Assembly (NCBI GenBank): GCA_016648135.1
Contig: JADDOH010023146.1
Coordinates: forward strand, 1 to 64,000
Direction of reading: 5' to 3'
Source of the DNA: Agrypnia vestita
Taxonomy: Eukaryota; Arthropoda; Insecta; Trichoptera; Phryganeidae
Length of the DNA: 64,000 bases
Made by a program: the position numbers and the translations under genes
Shown: piece by piece, positions 35,302 through 45,747 of the stretch
Layout: the number at the start of each line of letters is the position of its first letter
How positions within the stretch are numbered: position 1 is the stretch's first letter
Notes under the pieces: generated by a model
What the model was told of the DNA's origin: nothing
The model's input: the letters and a program-made list of their open reading frames with translations, nothing else
Databases searched by the model: none

Positions 35302-36484
35302 CTAGTGGTTTGATTGTTTTCTGCGGCTTCAAATTTACAAATCATTGGCAAATAAAAATATTAAAAGAAGACATCCATGTGGTATGGATGCATTATGCAT
35401 CTTTTTAATTCTTATATTACTACACGATGATGATTTTGTAGAAAACATAAAAAATAAACAAAAATGGGTTGAACGTTTTCTACGTCTCGGAGAGAAAATT
35501 TGTAGAAAGAATCAGACATTTTGTAGAAAGAATCCAACCTAAAATACGAGTCATTACTTCGAAAATAAAAGTAATATCTTTGTAATGAGCCCTTTTCAAA
35601 AATATGCAATTGAGAATTAAATATCGACGTATTAGGCTATTATAGATTCAAATTTCTAGAAGCAATTTTCTCATTTCCACGTTTTTTGGGTTGGTCGCTT
35701 TCTGCATTACTACCCCCAAATAATTCTCAAGCGGAGAGGAGAACGCAGAGAAGGGTGCAGTAGACCTGCTGCAGATGCTTATTTCTTTGGCATCCATACC
35801 AAGGTATCGTCATCAGAAGACATTTATGTGAAAGGATGATGGAAAGTAGAATAACCTGAATATTGATATCTTCGTTCTAAATTTCTTGATAATGCCTTAG
35901 CCAAGAAAACATTAAATACTAAATTATATTATCAAATTATTACGATTTTTATGAAGTATATGTAAATATTTTCAAAAATTAAGTCGTATATTTTTATTGG
36001 TCTTTTGATCAATGTGTCAAAATGTCTACGGCGAACGTTTTATTATTGTCGATATGTTAAATGTCGATCACTAATGAAAATATTTCGGTTGCAATATAAA
36101 TATTTCAGCAGTGCTGACCTGGGCGGAGTTTGAGAGGGTCACGCCCCGATTAGAAAATCCACAACATAAACCAACACAGCCAACATGTATAAAGTGATGC
36201 ATTAAGGCGTAGTAATTTATGATTGATTGTGCAATGGGATCGACCCTGACTGGAAGTATAATGGTGGATACGACTAGTTCCTCATTGTTGACTAATCTCT
36301 GTACGAGGAACAGTATTAATAGTAATAGTAAGATGCAGAGTTGTTTCGTGAATGGAGTTGGCCACCACAATAATAAAAGTTATAGTTGTGATCTTTTTTG
36401 ACTACTACTACACATTTGACGACTACACAGATAAAGCGTTATTTTAGGAATGTTAGTGAAATCAAATCATAACTCGTTATAACC
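35302..36484. other. Spacer
   Basis: 35345-35542 and 35412-35609 are overlapping AT-rich frames on opposite strands without motifs. 36071-36401 has two more such frames. Apart from the relic at 35.79 kb nothing was recognised. Confidence 0.45.
35786..35820 (-). ncRNA. Degenerate hammerhead-like motif
   Basis: On the minus strand CTGATGA (35810-35816) is followed by an extra C and the hairpin GATACC-TT-GGTATG, but the GAAA box is mutated to GATG. The layout matches the copies at 15.77 and 36.55 kb. Catalysis is not expected. Confidence 0.5.
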
Positions 36485-36634
36485 CTTCTGGTTTGTGTCT
36501 TCTGGGGTATTATTCCGTGTTTTTACGACCTTTATAGCCGACGTTTCGGATCCCATTGCAGGTCCATCATCAGGACTCATACGGCTTCATCTGCAAAAAC
36601 ACGGCATAATACCCCAGAAGTCACAAACCAGAAG
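36485..36634. repeat. 150-bp foldback unit carrying a hammerhead-like motif
   Basis: Two 40-bp inverted arms (36485-36524 and 36595-36634) match at 38 of 40 positions, starting CTTCTGGTTTGTGTCTTCTG. The 70-bp centre holds the hammerhead-like motif. A rearranged relative lies at 45601-45747. Confidence 0.9.
36530..36580 (-). ncRNA. Hammerhead-ribozyme-like motif
   Basis: On the minus strand the order is AGTC (stem I), CTGATGA (36567-36573), one extra T, a stem II GGA-CC(T)/(G)GG-A-TCC closed with a bulge, GAAA (36544-36547), ACGT as self-complementary stem III, C at the cleavage position (36540), then GGCT. GGCT pairs with AGTC to complete stem I. All parts of a type I hammerhead are therefore present. 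The extra base after CTGATGA is shared with other copies here and is not canonical. Confidence 0.75.
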
Positions 36635-36739
36635 ATTATGAGTGGCCGTGAAAACCTAAGAAAATTCAACCCGTTAAAAATCAGTACTTCCATCATGTAT
36701 TTCGGTCGCCAGTTAAGGTTAACAGCGCTATCTAGAATA

Positions 36740-36990
36740 GTGTAGCCTCTTGATAACGTTAGTGATGGATACTATTAACAAGGCAACTATGCTTTTTGGC
36801 TCCTTATTATACCTCACTATTATACTGTACAAGATTATTATTTGAGCCATCTAATAGCGTTAGTGACGGACATTGTTACGTAGACAATGATAGTTTTTGT
36901 GTTACCACATTTTATGCACCTAATCATTATTTGTGCCATCTGGTAACGTTAGTGATGCACATTGTTGCATAGAGAATTACATAATATATT
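36740..36990. repeat. Tandem and dispersed repeat 'CATCTGGTAGCGTTAGTGA'
   Basis: Units begin at about 36744, 36846 and 36935 with (C/G)CC(A/T)(T/C)CT..TA(A/G)CGTTAGTGA(C/T)G followed by ACATTGTT(A/G)C. Spacing is about 102 and 89 bp. The same unit is found twice at 54.23 and 54.34 kb. Confidence 0.75.
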
Positions 36991-37507
36991 GATTAATGAT
37001 TAATACCTAGGACATATAAGATATAGTAATGGATGCACTTTTAAATTTCATTAAACCGAAATATTAAAAAAAATCTGAATATCAAAAAAATCTAATTCAG
37101 AGTATTTTATTAAAAAAGCATAATTTATATATTTTCAATTTATTAATTTTGAAATCATATTAATTTAGAAAACGGAATGGTATCAGCTATTGGATAGGAA
37201 GTTATGCACGGACAGACGGACATAAATATAATTATTATCGGATGACAAATAATAGAAACCTGTACCTAAATATTTTGTACTGGCCTGAAGCGGTAGCGCT
37301 TACCCCGAAGCAGATCGCACAGAATGTAAAGCTCCAGTGAAAAAATTGGGCCCAAAATCTTTGTATACGTTTCACTGTCATTGAGTTTTCCTGTCTGCCT
37401 GAGAGATTCGTCGAAATTTTCGAGCGTGACAGGTCACTACCGCACCATCAGTCATCTCACGATTGGCGTTCTAGTTCTCTGGCATTCTGGCTGTTCTTTG
37501 CACAAAA
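36991..37507. other. AT-rich spacer
   Basis: Nothing recognised. Confidence 0.45.
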
Positions 37508-37530
37508 CTTATATACATATATAACTTATA

Positions 37531-37578
<48 letters not shown>
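37508..37578. repeat. (TA)n microsatellite
   Basis: Alternating TA with a few interruptions at the left side. Confidence 0.95.
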
Positions 37579-37994
37579 TTAAACATATCACATAGATCCG
37601 AATGATCTCATTGTCTCCAGACACTATTGTCATTTTTAGGAAAGTAAGCTCACATACGTTTCTGAAATGCATTTACTATTATAATAAAATTCTTTTATAC
37701 TTAAAATAGAAATGTAACAATAATAATTGATCTTCATTTTACAAAGATGTAGAAGAAAGTGTAGATTATAAATACGGACGAATATTGGTGTGTGGTATAT
37801 TTTTAAAGACCCAGAAAGTAATAAGCCCAGAAGATATAAATATAGTAAACACCTTATAGGACTTATCACGAAGCCTGTTGTTTTCGGCTAATGTTAAATA
37901 AAAGGTCGTAGGAAGCACAAAACAAATTAAGGAATAATTTTCAGTGACGAATATCTTTACTTCCATCATTCAGATGCGTAATTTTATTCACATG

Positions 37995-38336
37995 TAAGCG
38001 CTACGGTCCGTATTCAAAAGTTTCGGAAATATACAACTTAGCCGCATAGAATGTCGAATGAATGTATGTGTTACTTGTTACTAAAATAATATGTGACAAT
38101 TATGTCGTTTTTGCAATAAATAAATTCGCAAACATCACTTCAAATCGTTTTTGCATTGTGACAAACATAAATTTTCTTAAAAAACGATCGAAACATTTAT
38201 AAAATAGCATGTAAACAGAATCTGACAGCTGAAAAAATTCAATACGGCGTCGTTAGTTCTAGTTTCGCATTTCCGCTACATGCTGCGTGCGCAACTTCCG
38301 TTGCAATAAATTATCTACCCCGAATGCGCCAAAAGA
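37995..38336 (+). repeat. Dispersed repeat X, copy 2
   Basis: Blocks GGTCCGTATTCAAAAGTTTC, AAAAACGATCGAAACATTTA, CATGTAAACAGAATCTGACA, ATACGGCGTCGTTAGTTCTA and TGCTGCGTGCGCAACTTCCG match 20265-20710. Both copies end in ATGCGCCAAA. Confidence 0.7.
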
Positions 38337-38984
38337 AGTATAACTTTAATAATAATTTAAAAATCGGCAATAGAGGTTCTGTCGGCTTGTGCTGCTCATT
38401 GTTCAAAGGAGGCACAATTTAATATTTACCATAAACCGGGCGCAGGGACAATACGAGAATCCTCTCATTACGCGGAACATGACGTTATGACAAGGTTTTC
38501 ATTTCTCATCCCATCGGCGGTGCCTTTATTTGGTGAACGTTTCGCCACACGACACGACACGACCGGGCATGATGGCTCCGCATGGTGTACCAACAGTAAT
38601 TGTCTCGAATGACTTCGGAGATACAAAGTATTATCTACCGCGTTACCCACGAATGGTGACTTACCAGCGCATTATCAAGTCGTGCTCCGCGCTGGATCGG
38701 GTTGACTTATTGTTCGGGTTCACGATATCTTATCCCGAGACTCGAATTAAAATTGTGTTCGGCGTAGCTGCTGCTCTTTGAGTTTTTTCCGTTCTGCCTT
38801 ATTCTCCAAAACATTATTCGAATGTTGCCAATGGTGTTGAAAACAATTAAGATACATTATCACTTTGCACAAGGGTGTACAAGAATTTCAGAAACATTAA
38901 ACTGTGTCTCCATTAATAATGTCTTATGAAATATCTTTAACATATATCGTTATTTGTTCTATAAAACACTACATTTATTTGTAT
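38337..38984. other. Spacer with a GC-richer part
   Basis: 38420-38780 has more even composition and two overlapping frames on opposite strands (38468-38650 and 38530-38781) without motifs. Possibly an old element. Confidence 0.4.
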
Positions 38985-39437
38985 ATTCCTCAGGAATGGG
39001 CACTACCGAAATCTCTCGAACACTTTAGAATAATTAGGGAATCAACTAGAAAATTCTCGAAACATCACGATGCGACATTAATCTATAAAAGGAAACTGGC
39101 CGGCTATTGCGACGCTAGTGGTGATAAAACGGGAAAAGGGTGGCCAGCATGATTAGTACAGTGACAGACATTTTTGTCGGAGTGATTAATCGAGTGACAG
39201 GCAGAATGGAGTTTTCGAGAAAGTGATCGAAGTGATATTAGCGTTAATTAGTGCGAGTTAAGAAACAGTGTTATAATCCGAGTATGAAATATTATAGAAG
39301 CATTTAGTGATTATAAATAAAAGAACAAAGCTCCGATTTAGTTCGTGTCTAGTGACTTTGTATATTAAATAAAATTTTAATCAATTTTAAGAGTTTTTAT
39401 TTGCCTCTCACAGCCACATCCCGTGACAATATTATAT
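38985..39437 (+). mobile_element. LTR-like block, possible solo LTR
   Basis: The features in order suit a retrotransposon LTR: a TATA-like CTATAAAAGGAAACTGG at about 39093, a purine-rich transcribed part with several AGTGA words, a GTGTCTAGTGACTTTGTATA block, AATAAA at about 39369, and a GCCTCTCACAGCCACATCCC end followed by GTGACA. No internal retroviral-type genes, no clear TG start and no target duplication were found, so both ends are approximate. Confidence 0.4.
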
Positions 39438-39667
39438 GTTTGCATGGTGATTAAACCGTTGGCATTGGGTTCGAATCCTACGTACCGTTTTTATGCATTA
39501 ATTAACTGAAATAATAAATACAAGAGACAATTATGTTTTCTATTCCACTATTATGTTAAATTTTTTTCGAAGAGATTAATGAAATAAATTTTCCCATTAA
39601 TATAATAGAATTAACTTCATATACCAGATAAAAGCACAATATAAAAATTTAATTTGCTTTAATGAAT

Positions 39668-39775
39668 ATAAATGCAATTTTTTTGCAAACTAAGTAAATG
39701 AAAAATGTATTATATTAAAACATAAATGCAATTTTTTTGCAAACTAAGTATATGAAAAATTTAATAATAAGCGTA
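39668..39775. repeat. 54-bp tandem duplication
   Basis: ATAAATGCAATTTTTTTGCA followed by AACTAAGTA occurs at 39668 and again at 39722, each followed by ATGAAAAAT. Confidence 0.9.
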
Positions 39776-39904
39776 TGAATGTAGACCAGACTAGAGTGGA
39801 ATAAAAGTTGTTAGTTTACTGCATTTTTATTTTTAAGTAGAATTGTATACGAATTAATATGCTTACTTTTCACTAGCTAAATGCTTATATTACGAAAATA
39901 GATC

Positions 39905-39992
39905 AAACAAACGATCTCTTGAGACGAGGCTCAAAAGTCCAGCCACACCCAACCACTGGGCGAGTGTTTTAACCACTAGACCAAGAATCATT
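39905..39992 (-). repeat. tRNA-like SINE relic
   Basis: In complement, CTTGGTCTAGTGGTTAAAAC is a clear tRNA A-box region. The B box is decayed. Related to SINE family 2 heads. Confidence 0.55.
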
Positions 39993-40035
39993 CCTTATTT
40001 GTATGGAAACGAACTTTAAAAAATTTCTCTCATTA

Positions 40036-40446
40036 TCTATACTTATATATAAAGAGGTAAAATTTATAAGTTTGGATGTTGGAGGTTATCTCCGAAACTA
40101 CTTCAACCCGATTTCAAAAATTCTTTCACTTTTTTTAGAACGGACTTTCAGAATGGACGTTGGCTATATATTATTCCATTGAAATAAAAGGGCTTTTCGT
40201 GGTGACCTATTTTACAACTATATAAAGTCGATGAAGAAACGGTCGAGCGATGTGTTTTTTATGAACGCTGCTTTAACGGTAAAAGATCCTTAAATACTTT
40301 CTATAGAAAAGTTGTAGAACTCTAAAATTTCCATAAAAAAATCCACAATGATATGTATTGATATGTTAAGGTTAATACACAAATTGATAAAATATGACCA
40401 AAAGTTACTAAAAATCTACGCGTGCGAAGCCGTGCGGGTAAGCTAG
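40036..40446 (+). mobile_element. Short non-autonomous Helitron, 411 bp
   Basis: Starts TCTATACTTATATATAAAG after A and ends ACGCGTGCGAAGCCGTGCGG then GTAAG and CTAG (40443-40446) before T, the classic Helitron ends and A/T insertion site. The terminal hairpin arms (ACCCG/CGGGT in relatives) have one substitution (ACGCG). The inside contains CTCCGAAACTACTTCAACCC and CTATAGAAAAGTTGTAGAAC, words common to many lepidopteran Helitrons. No Rep/helicase gene. Confidence 0.9.
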
Positions 40447-41305
40447 TATTAAATAATCAAACAAACACAAGTACGAACTTACTTTTAATTAAGTATTACT
40501 TTTTGCTTTTCAGTATAAAATTTAATAAAAAATAATTACGAAATGTTTAAAATGTATTTAAATTATATCAAATTGTTCACATTTGAATGCCATTCGTGGG
40601 AATGCAGCAACGTGGTGTAGTGGCGGTTGTTTTGTTATCAGTTACCGTATTTGGATAAAATTTTCGGTCAGATCCGGTGTTTATTATATCGCGACTAAGA
40701 TAATGGATTAAAACCGTGCTGAGAAAAGATATCGGCTCTCCCTTTCGGAGTGCTAATCGATGTTACCGCGAACTTTGTTCACTTTTCACCTTACGATTAA
40801 TACCGACCATGTGAACTCAATCCCAGTGCTGCAAGAACGACTGCAAATTTGTTGATCCTCGGTATTCGTCAATGAATAAGGTGGCTCACGGCATTCCGCA
40901 GGGATGCGAAAATAGTTTAAGTCGTTATTCGATATCCGAATTGGCAAAAATTATTGCTTGGTGATTTAATATTAAAACGATTTTTCCATTAGAAATTGCA
41001 CAATTTTACTCACAAAATGTTAAAAGATATTTTTTAGGGACTTTATAGATACTTTTATTCATAAATTTAATACATAACTCCACTGACATAATTATTCATC
41101 GAATATAAGAAAAAATAAAAAAATCATGTAAAAAAATGGAGTAACTGGATATATATGAACATAGAAATTGCCATTTTAACTCAAAAGATTAAATTTTTTT
41201 GAAAAAGGAGCTGGGTTAACATTGTACTTAAAGAATTTGAGTTTGTTCAATAAATGTAACATTAAAAATGAACACGTCTTTTAAATAAATATTTTTTAAT
41301 ATTAG
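40447..41305. other. Spacer with one tRNA-like relic
   Basis: CAACGTGGTGTAGTGGCGGT at about 40609 resembles a tRNA A box; no matching B box follows. The rest shows nothing. Confidence 0.45.
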
Positions 41306-41533
41306 TATTTTGGTCATATAATGAGAGGCGAAAAATACTCCATCCTTCAGCTCGTCATGAAGGGGAAGATTGAGGGTCGCAGAAGGGTCGGAAGGAGGCG
41401 GCATTCCTGGCTTCGAAACATCCGAGAGTGGACCGGGATAAGAAGCGTGGAAGAGCTGTTACGCACTGCCCTGGACAGGGAAACTCTCTCCCAGATGATC
41501 GCCGACGTCGGGGAGACCCGACAGGGCACATGA
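41306..41533 (+). pseudogene. RTE-type LINE ORF, C-terminal fragment
   Basis: An open frame of about 75 codons from 41306 begins YFGHIMRGEKYSILQLVMKG and continues KIEGRRRVGRRR.SWLRN, ending MIADVGETRQGT. (L/F)GH(I/V)xRG(D/E)KY..L.(L)(I/V)..GKIEG.R..GRRR.SWL.N(L/I)REW is the standard C-terminus of arthropod RTE-like reverse transcriptases. A stop precedes it in frame, so the copy is 5'-truncated. It is followed by (GAA)n at 41532-41552, a typical simple-repeat tail. Confidence 0.85.
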
Positions 41534-41741
41534 AGAAGAAGAAGAAGAAGAGACATTTGCAGGAATAACTTGCTGGTTGTCCTGAATGAGACTAAAATCC
41601 CTGTCCGTTTAATTACTTGTTAGTATATTGTCTCTAGATCACAAGTAACGTTGATTTATGTTTGTTTTGCGAAACTTTTTATTATTATTTTTTGTTAATA
41701 ATTCACTAAACAAGCTTATAAATCTAAAATGTTACTTTGGC

Positions 41742-41935
41742 GTTGCTATACGTACATATTTCAGGGCCAATGGTCCATTCATCGAGATATAACGTACTAA
41801 AAATTTAAAAAAATCGAAGTATAGCCATTAACTAAATCAAAAAATAAATATATGAGAGATGAATAGCTAATTGAGTGTTATGAAATATCTTAATATTTCA
41901 ACAAACGTATTCTTGTTAATTTTATAAATATAAAA
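41742..41935 (+). repeat. Repeat related to the 55.9-kb inverted-repeat element
   Basis: Shares ACGTACATAT, ATAACGTA(TA)CTAAAAATTTAAAAA and AATAAATATATG(A/G)GAG with 55983-56062, and ends AACAAACGTATTCTTGTTA, like AAGTATATTCTTGTTAATT near 56514-56532. Confidence 0.6.
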
Positions 41936-42699
41936 TAAGTTCTATAACATTGAAATGAGTGGTAAATATGTATAATGCATATAATTACGTAGATAATTTA
42001 TTAAAAAAGAGAGGTGAAGGCCTTATTTTAACTGTTTGAATATAAAAAGAGTTATGGTGTCAAAGAAACGAATACACAACACAGAAACAATGAACAAAAT
42101 GGTAACGCAATCATAAGTAAGGGTGCAGTAAAATTTTTACGAAAACCCTCATAAATCAAATGGTAAAAAAAATCTGTCGGGATTTCTCTCCGCGGCTGTT
42201 ATATTGATTTAAGATGTTCTCCCGAGAAGCGCAGCTCGGCTTCACGGCACCATGACAGCGCAGCAATTTCCTAAGAAGCGGCCCGAGCACCGACAGCGCA
42301 TTCTTTTGGATACTTTTACGACTTTTCGTCTGTCATTCGGGAAAGAGAAAACGCGAAAACAATAAAAATATGATCTGTAGCGGTATTCGGTTCAGAGATC
42401 ACGGAGATGAACAATCTTTACGGGTGAGCAGGCGAAGCGCAGGTGAAAAAAGAAATCAAAAATATCTGTACATATCAGATATTGCTGAATCATCTAAATC
42501 TTTGTCGATATTTTGGATTTATGGCAACTTTCTGGAGTAGGAAAAAAATATACCGTTTCCTCCATCAGAGCGATAAACAACTAATACCTACTTAACAATC
42601 AATAATTATTTTTTGTTGCAAAATTCAATTTAAAAAAATATATATGAAAACAATCCTATATTTATGGTTTTTGTGTTTAGTTTGTAGAACTCTGCTTAT
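41936..42699. other. Spacer including a GC-richer patch
   Basis: 42190-42440 has more G and C (CTCCCGAGAAGCGCAGCTCG, AAGCGGCCCGAGCACCGACA) with no open frame of note. Otherwise AT-rich. Confidence 0.45.
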
Positions 42700-42843
42700 G
42701 TTCTGCATTTTAAGCGTTATTTAAATGTGATAGCTGTTTCGACTCGCTAGGCCATTCAAACAATCCTTGTTTTATTCGAATAAATAATGACCTAGCAAGT
42801 CGAAACAGCTGTCACATTTAAAATAACGCTTAACTTGCAGAAC
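42700..42843. repeat. Inverted repeat with hammerhead-like halves
   Basis: Arms of about 57 bp (42700-42756 and 42786-42843) are around 90% identical in inverted orientation, with a 29-bp spacer. Each arm carries GAGTC/AAGTC-GAAACAGCT, so each strand holds a partial hammerhead-like motif. Confidence 0.85.
42787..42818 (+). ncRNA. Partial hammerhead-like motif with 8-bp palindromic stem III
   Basis: ATGA (42787-42790, the end of a worn CTGATGA), a CCTAGCAAGTC segment where stem II would be, GAAA (42802-42805), then the self-complementary ACAGCTGT (42805-42812) and C at the cleavage position, followed by ACA. The core is incomplete, so no activity is expected. Confidence 0.5.
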
Positions 42844-43879
42844 TCAATAATATTATTCATTAAAATTTAATTTATTTTAAATTTTATAAAAAAAATTATA
42901 TTGGTTCCTGAATGAATAGGTATTATAAAAAAATATAGGCTGAAGGATATAGGACAATTTATGATTATTAATATGGGATAGTTAAAGATTTTTTTAAAGA
43001 TAGGATTGGATGGAGTGGCGAAGTGTTCTTTTCATTATTTCTCATTTTCTTCTTTTCATAAACGCCATATCTGATATACATAATATCGACGGAAAATATT
43101 TCAGGTTTGATACTATAACTAAGTTTGGCGGTTTGCTCGCTCTTAGTCTCTTAGTCTATTAGGTCATTAGCTCTTAGTCTATTCGTCCGAATACAAAGCC
43201 AACTCCAGATTACATAGCGTAGTATATTGAAGTAAGTGTGCTGGAAATCATCAGATAGCACAGAACAAATGTTTTTTTTTTTTTTTTAAATTTTTTATTT
43301 TTATTAAAGCTCTACAAGTCTTTTACAAATGATAAGGTAAAGTGTACATTCATAGAATGCATACTTTAAATGAAAATTAAATGATTGCTCAAGAAATACA
43401 ATCAAGAAAAAAAACATATAAAAATAATAATAACAGAAAGTGGAAAGCAAATATTTAAAATACAAATGTATAAAGATAAATATAATATAATGTAAAAAGC
43501 AAGTAGGTATATAAGAAAAGTAGAAGCTCAAGGAAAGCATAATATAATAAAAATTAAAAAAATAAAATAATAATAATAGAGAGTGAAAAGTAATAGCTAG
43601 AAAAGCACAAGCTAAGAAAATCATAATATAATTTTTTATTATTTTAACAGTTACTTATCTCACTCAATCAACAATCAAAACAAACACAAATCACTTATTC
43701 AAGTCCAATTTGACAAATATTTCAATTTACCTTTTAAAATATGTTTGAATATTATAAAGTTGGTGGCAAAAACGTCAAGTTGCTTATATCTATTCGCTAG
43801 TCTAGGGAGCCTTTGCACAAAAATTGTGGAATGAAGTGCAGATAAATATACGTAAAGCAGAGAATATACGTAAATGGTA
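42844..43879. other. AT-rich spacer with low-complexity tract
   Basis: 43271-43640 is A/T-run sequence (poly-T then AAAATAATAATA words); the 106-codon minus-strand frame in it is an artefact of composition. A frame at 43699-43971 (-) has no motif. Confidence 0.5.
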
Positions 43880-43998
43880 TCCACGAGAAATAAAAGTGAT
43901 CTAGAGGACGCCCCAAGACTCGTTTGGTGGACTAAATTATCGGAGCAGAGTGAGTGATGAGGCGGAGACAATGGCTAATGATGATGATGATGATTATG
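43880..43998 (+). repeat. LINE 3' tail with (GAT)n
   Basis: GAGGACGCCCCAAGACTCGT then TTTGGTGGACTAAATTATC resembles the GRP(R/K)TRW.D terminal region of RTE-like LINEs, now frame-broken, and is followed by AATGATGATGATGATGATTA. The simple (GAT)n tail supports the assignment. Confidence 0.5.
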
Positions 43999-44305
43999 AT
44001 ATAGCAATATTATGAGTATATTGCTTAAAAATAAGATTTACGTAAACACAATCATGTGGGGGTGTGTAGTCAGTGCCTAATTAAGCAATGCTTAGATAGA
44101 ATTTCTACGAATTATGTGAACGTGTTAAAATAGTATCTCATAATATTCCTATTACAATTATTATCATTATATTCAGTTTTTATATCGTATGTTTAGTACT
44201 ACTAGAATTAAATAAATAGAACAATATTGTTTTGTAATAATTTCAGTTAAAGTTTTCATGATTTTTGAAGGTCTTCTCCTCTTCACTCAATCCTTTTCTT
44301 TTTAT

Positions 44306-44452
44306 GGGGCCCAATTACAGAAATGAAACACATCATAAAACACCCAGGCTTAAGTAAATCACATGGATTAAATATGATCTCACCGGGAATTGAACCCGGA
44401 ACCCTTGGTGTAAGAAGCCAGTGTTATAACCACTGGGCTACGATGGCCGCCT
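44306..44452 (-). repeat. SINE family 1, copy 4
   Basis: In complement: CATCGTAGCCCAGTGGTTAT (A box), GTTCCGGGTTCAATTCCCGG (B box with perfect T-arm), TGAGATCA, and the 3' part TCTGTAATTGGGCCCC. Confidence 0.88.
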
Positions 44453-44685
44453 TTTTTCTGATATAACTTATTAATAACATTAAAATGAACTAAAGCACTT
44501 AAAGCATTTAATCGGCATTCATTTCATCTATGGCTTATTAATAATAAAATGTTTAAATTATCTAGTTTTATCGTTAAAAAGCTTACTATTTCAATTTTTT
44601 TTTGGTGTAAATATCTCAAAACTGCCAAAATTCGAGTTATCTTATTCTAGTATTGAGCCCACTGTATCATAATATCCTTTTTTTA

Positions 44686-44856
44686 ATAGAGAAGCGAATG
44701 CGGAACACGTGTCGCATCAATATTCTTACTACTTTCAAAATAAGCTAAAGGCTTGTGCTATGAAAATCGGACTAACTTGCTCATGTCCTGGAATAGGGCT
44801 CGAATCACTGACCGCTAGATCACGTACATGACCACTACACTACACCAACAAGCTAT
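44686..44856 (-). repeat. SINE family 2, full-length copy
   Basis: In complement: ATAGCTTGTTGGTGTAGTGT (A-box region), GTGATTCGAGCCC at the B box, TCCAGGACATGAGCAAGTTA, and the 3' end ACACGTGTTCCGCATTCGCT followed by an A-rich tail. Confidence 0.85.
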
Positions 44857-45600
44857 TCAGATTCTGTCACATAAATGTCAAAGTTGTTTTTTTTATCCAA
44901 AATACATGTTTATGCAAAATTCATGCTTCAATGTGATGACTTCCACACCCTGTATATACATAAACATAAAAGTTTTCCTTGTGTAAACTGATTATACTGA
45001 TTGTACGAAATACAGATCATGTTACATTTACAATAAGGATACACTCTAAGGCGCAATTTATATTAAACCGGTAAGTTAGTTGTCCTAGCTTTTGAAATCT
45101 TTTGTCCGAGATATTATAATGTTACATATACATTTATTCGGAAATAGCGTCAGACACACCAGAGATAACTTGATACAGATTTTGAATCATGCTGACTTAT
45201 TCATCTCAAGTTATTGTATGGCAACACTTCTTTGTTCCGATGTCGTGTCTAGTCCCCTGTTAAACTGTTCGCTTTCACTTTCCATTCAGAGTAGCTTCGA
45301 TCTCGTCCTAGACAAAAGTCTTTTTGTGATCTCTATCAATTTGTTGGTATTTTATCTATCATATCGTGAGACCCGATATCGGTTCTATTTGCATTTCAAC
45401 ACAAAACCGCGTTGCACCGTGTGATCGGAGTGAAGGAATTTTAAAACAAGATGTTAATTGAATAATCTCCATGCACGTAAGGCAAATTTACCGCGTTATA
45501 TAATGAAAATTCACTTGCTGTCTTAGATGTGAAAAAAATATGGAAAATTGAAAATCGGGAAAAGTACTTGGCCTAAGAGGTTTTCTCGGCAGCTCAGAAT
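44857..45600. other. Spacer with one unexplained 110-codon frame
   Basis: 45092-45424 (+) is open for 110 codons. Its product would be rich in L, S and I with no recognised domain or signal. Base composition there is slightly more even than the surroundings. There is no supporting evidence for a gene. Confidence 0.3.
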
Positions 45601-45747
45601 CTTCCGGTTTGTGTTTTCTGGGATCCATCATCAGGCCTGATGTGTCACACATCAGCAACGAGGATGCACCCTGTAATGGGATCCAAAACGTTGGCCAAAA
45701 AGGTCATAAAAAAACGGCGTAATACCCCAGAAACCACAAACCAGAAG
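45601..45747. repeat. Rearranged foldback related to the 36.5-kb unit
   Basis: Arms CTTCCGGTTTGTGTTTTCTG (45601) and CCCCAGAAACCACAAACCAG (45725) are inverted relatives of the 36485 arms. The left arm is fused to a TGGGATCCATCATCAGG piece. The centre contains CTGATGTGTCACACATCAG, a perfect short palindrome, then CCCTGTAATGGGATCC and AAAACGTTGGCC, a worn hammerhead second half. Confidence 0.75.

Noticed and set aside
45092..45424. 110-codon open frame
   Set aside because: No domain, signal or codon pattern that supports a gene.
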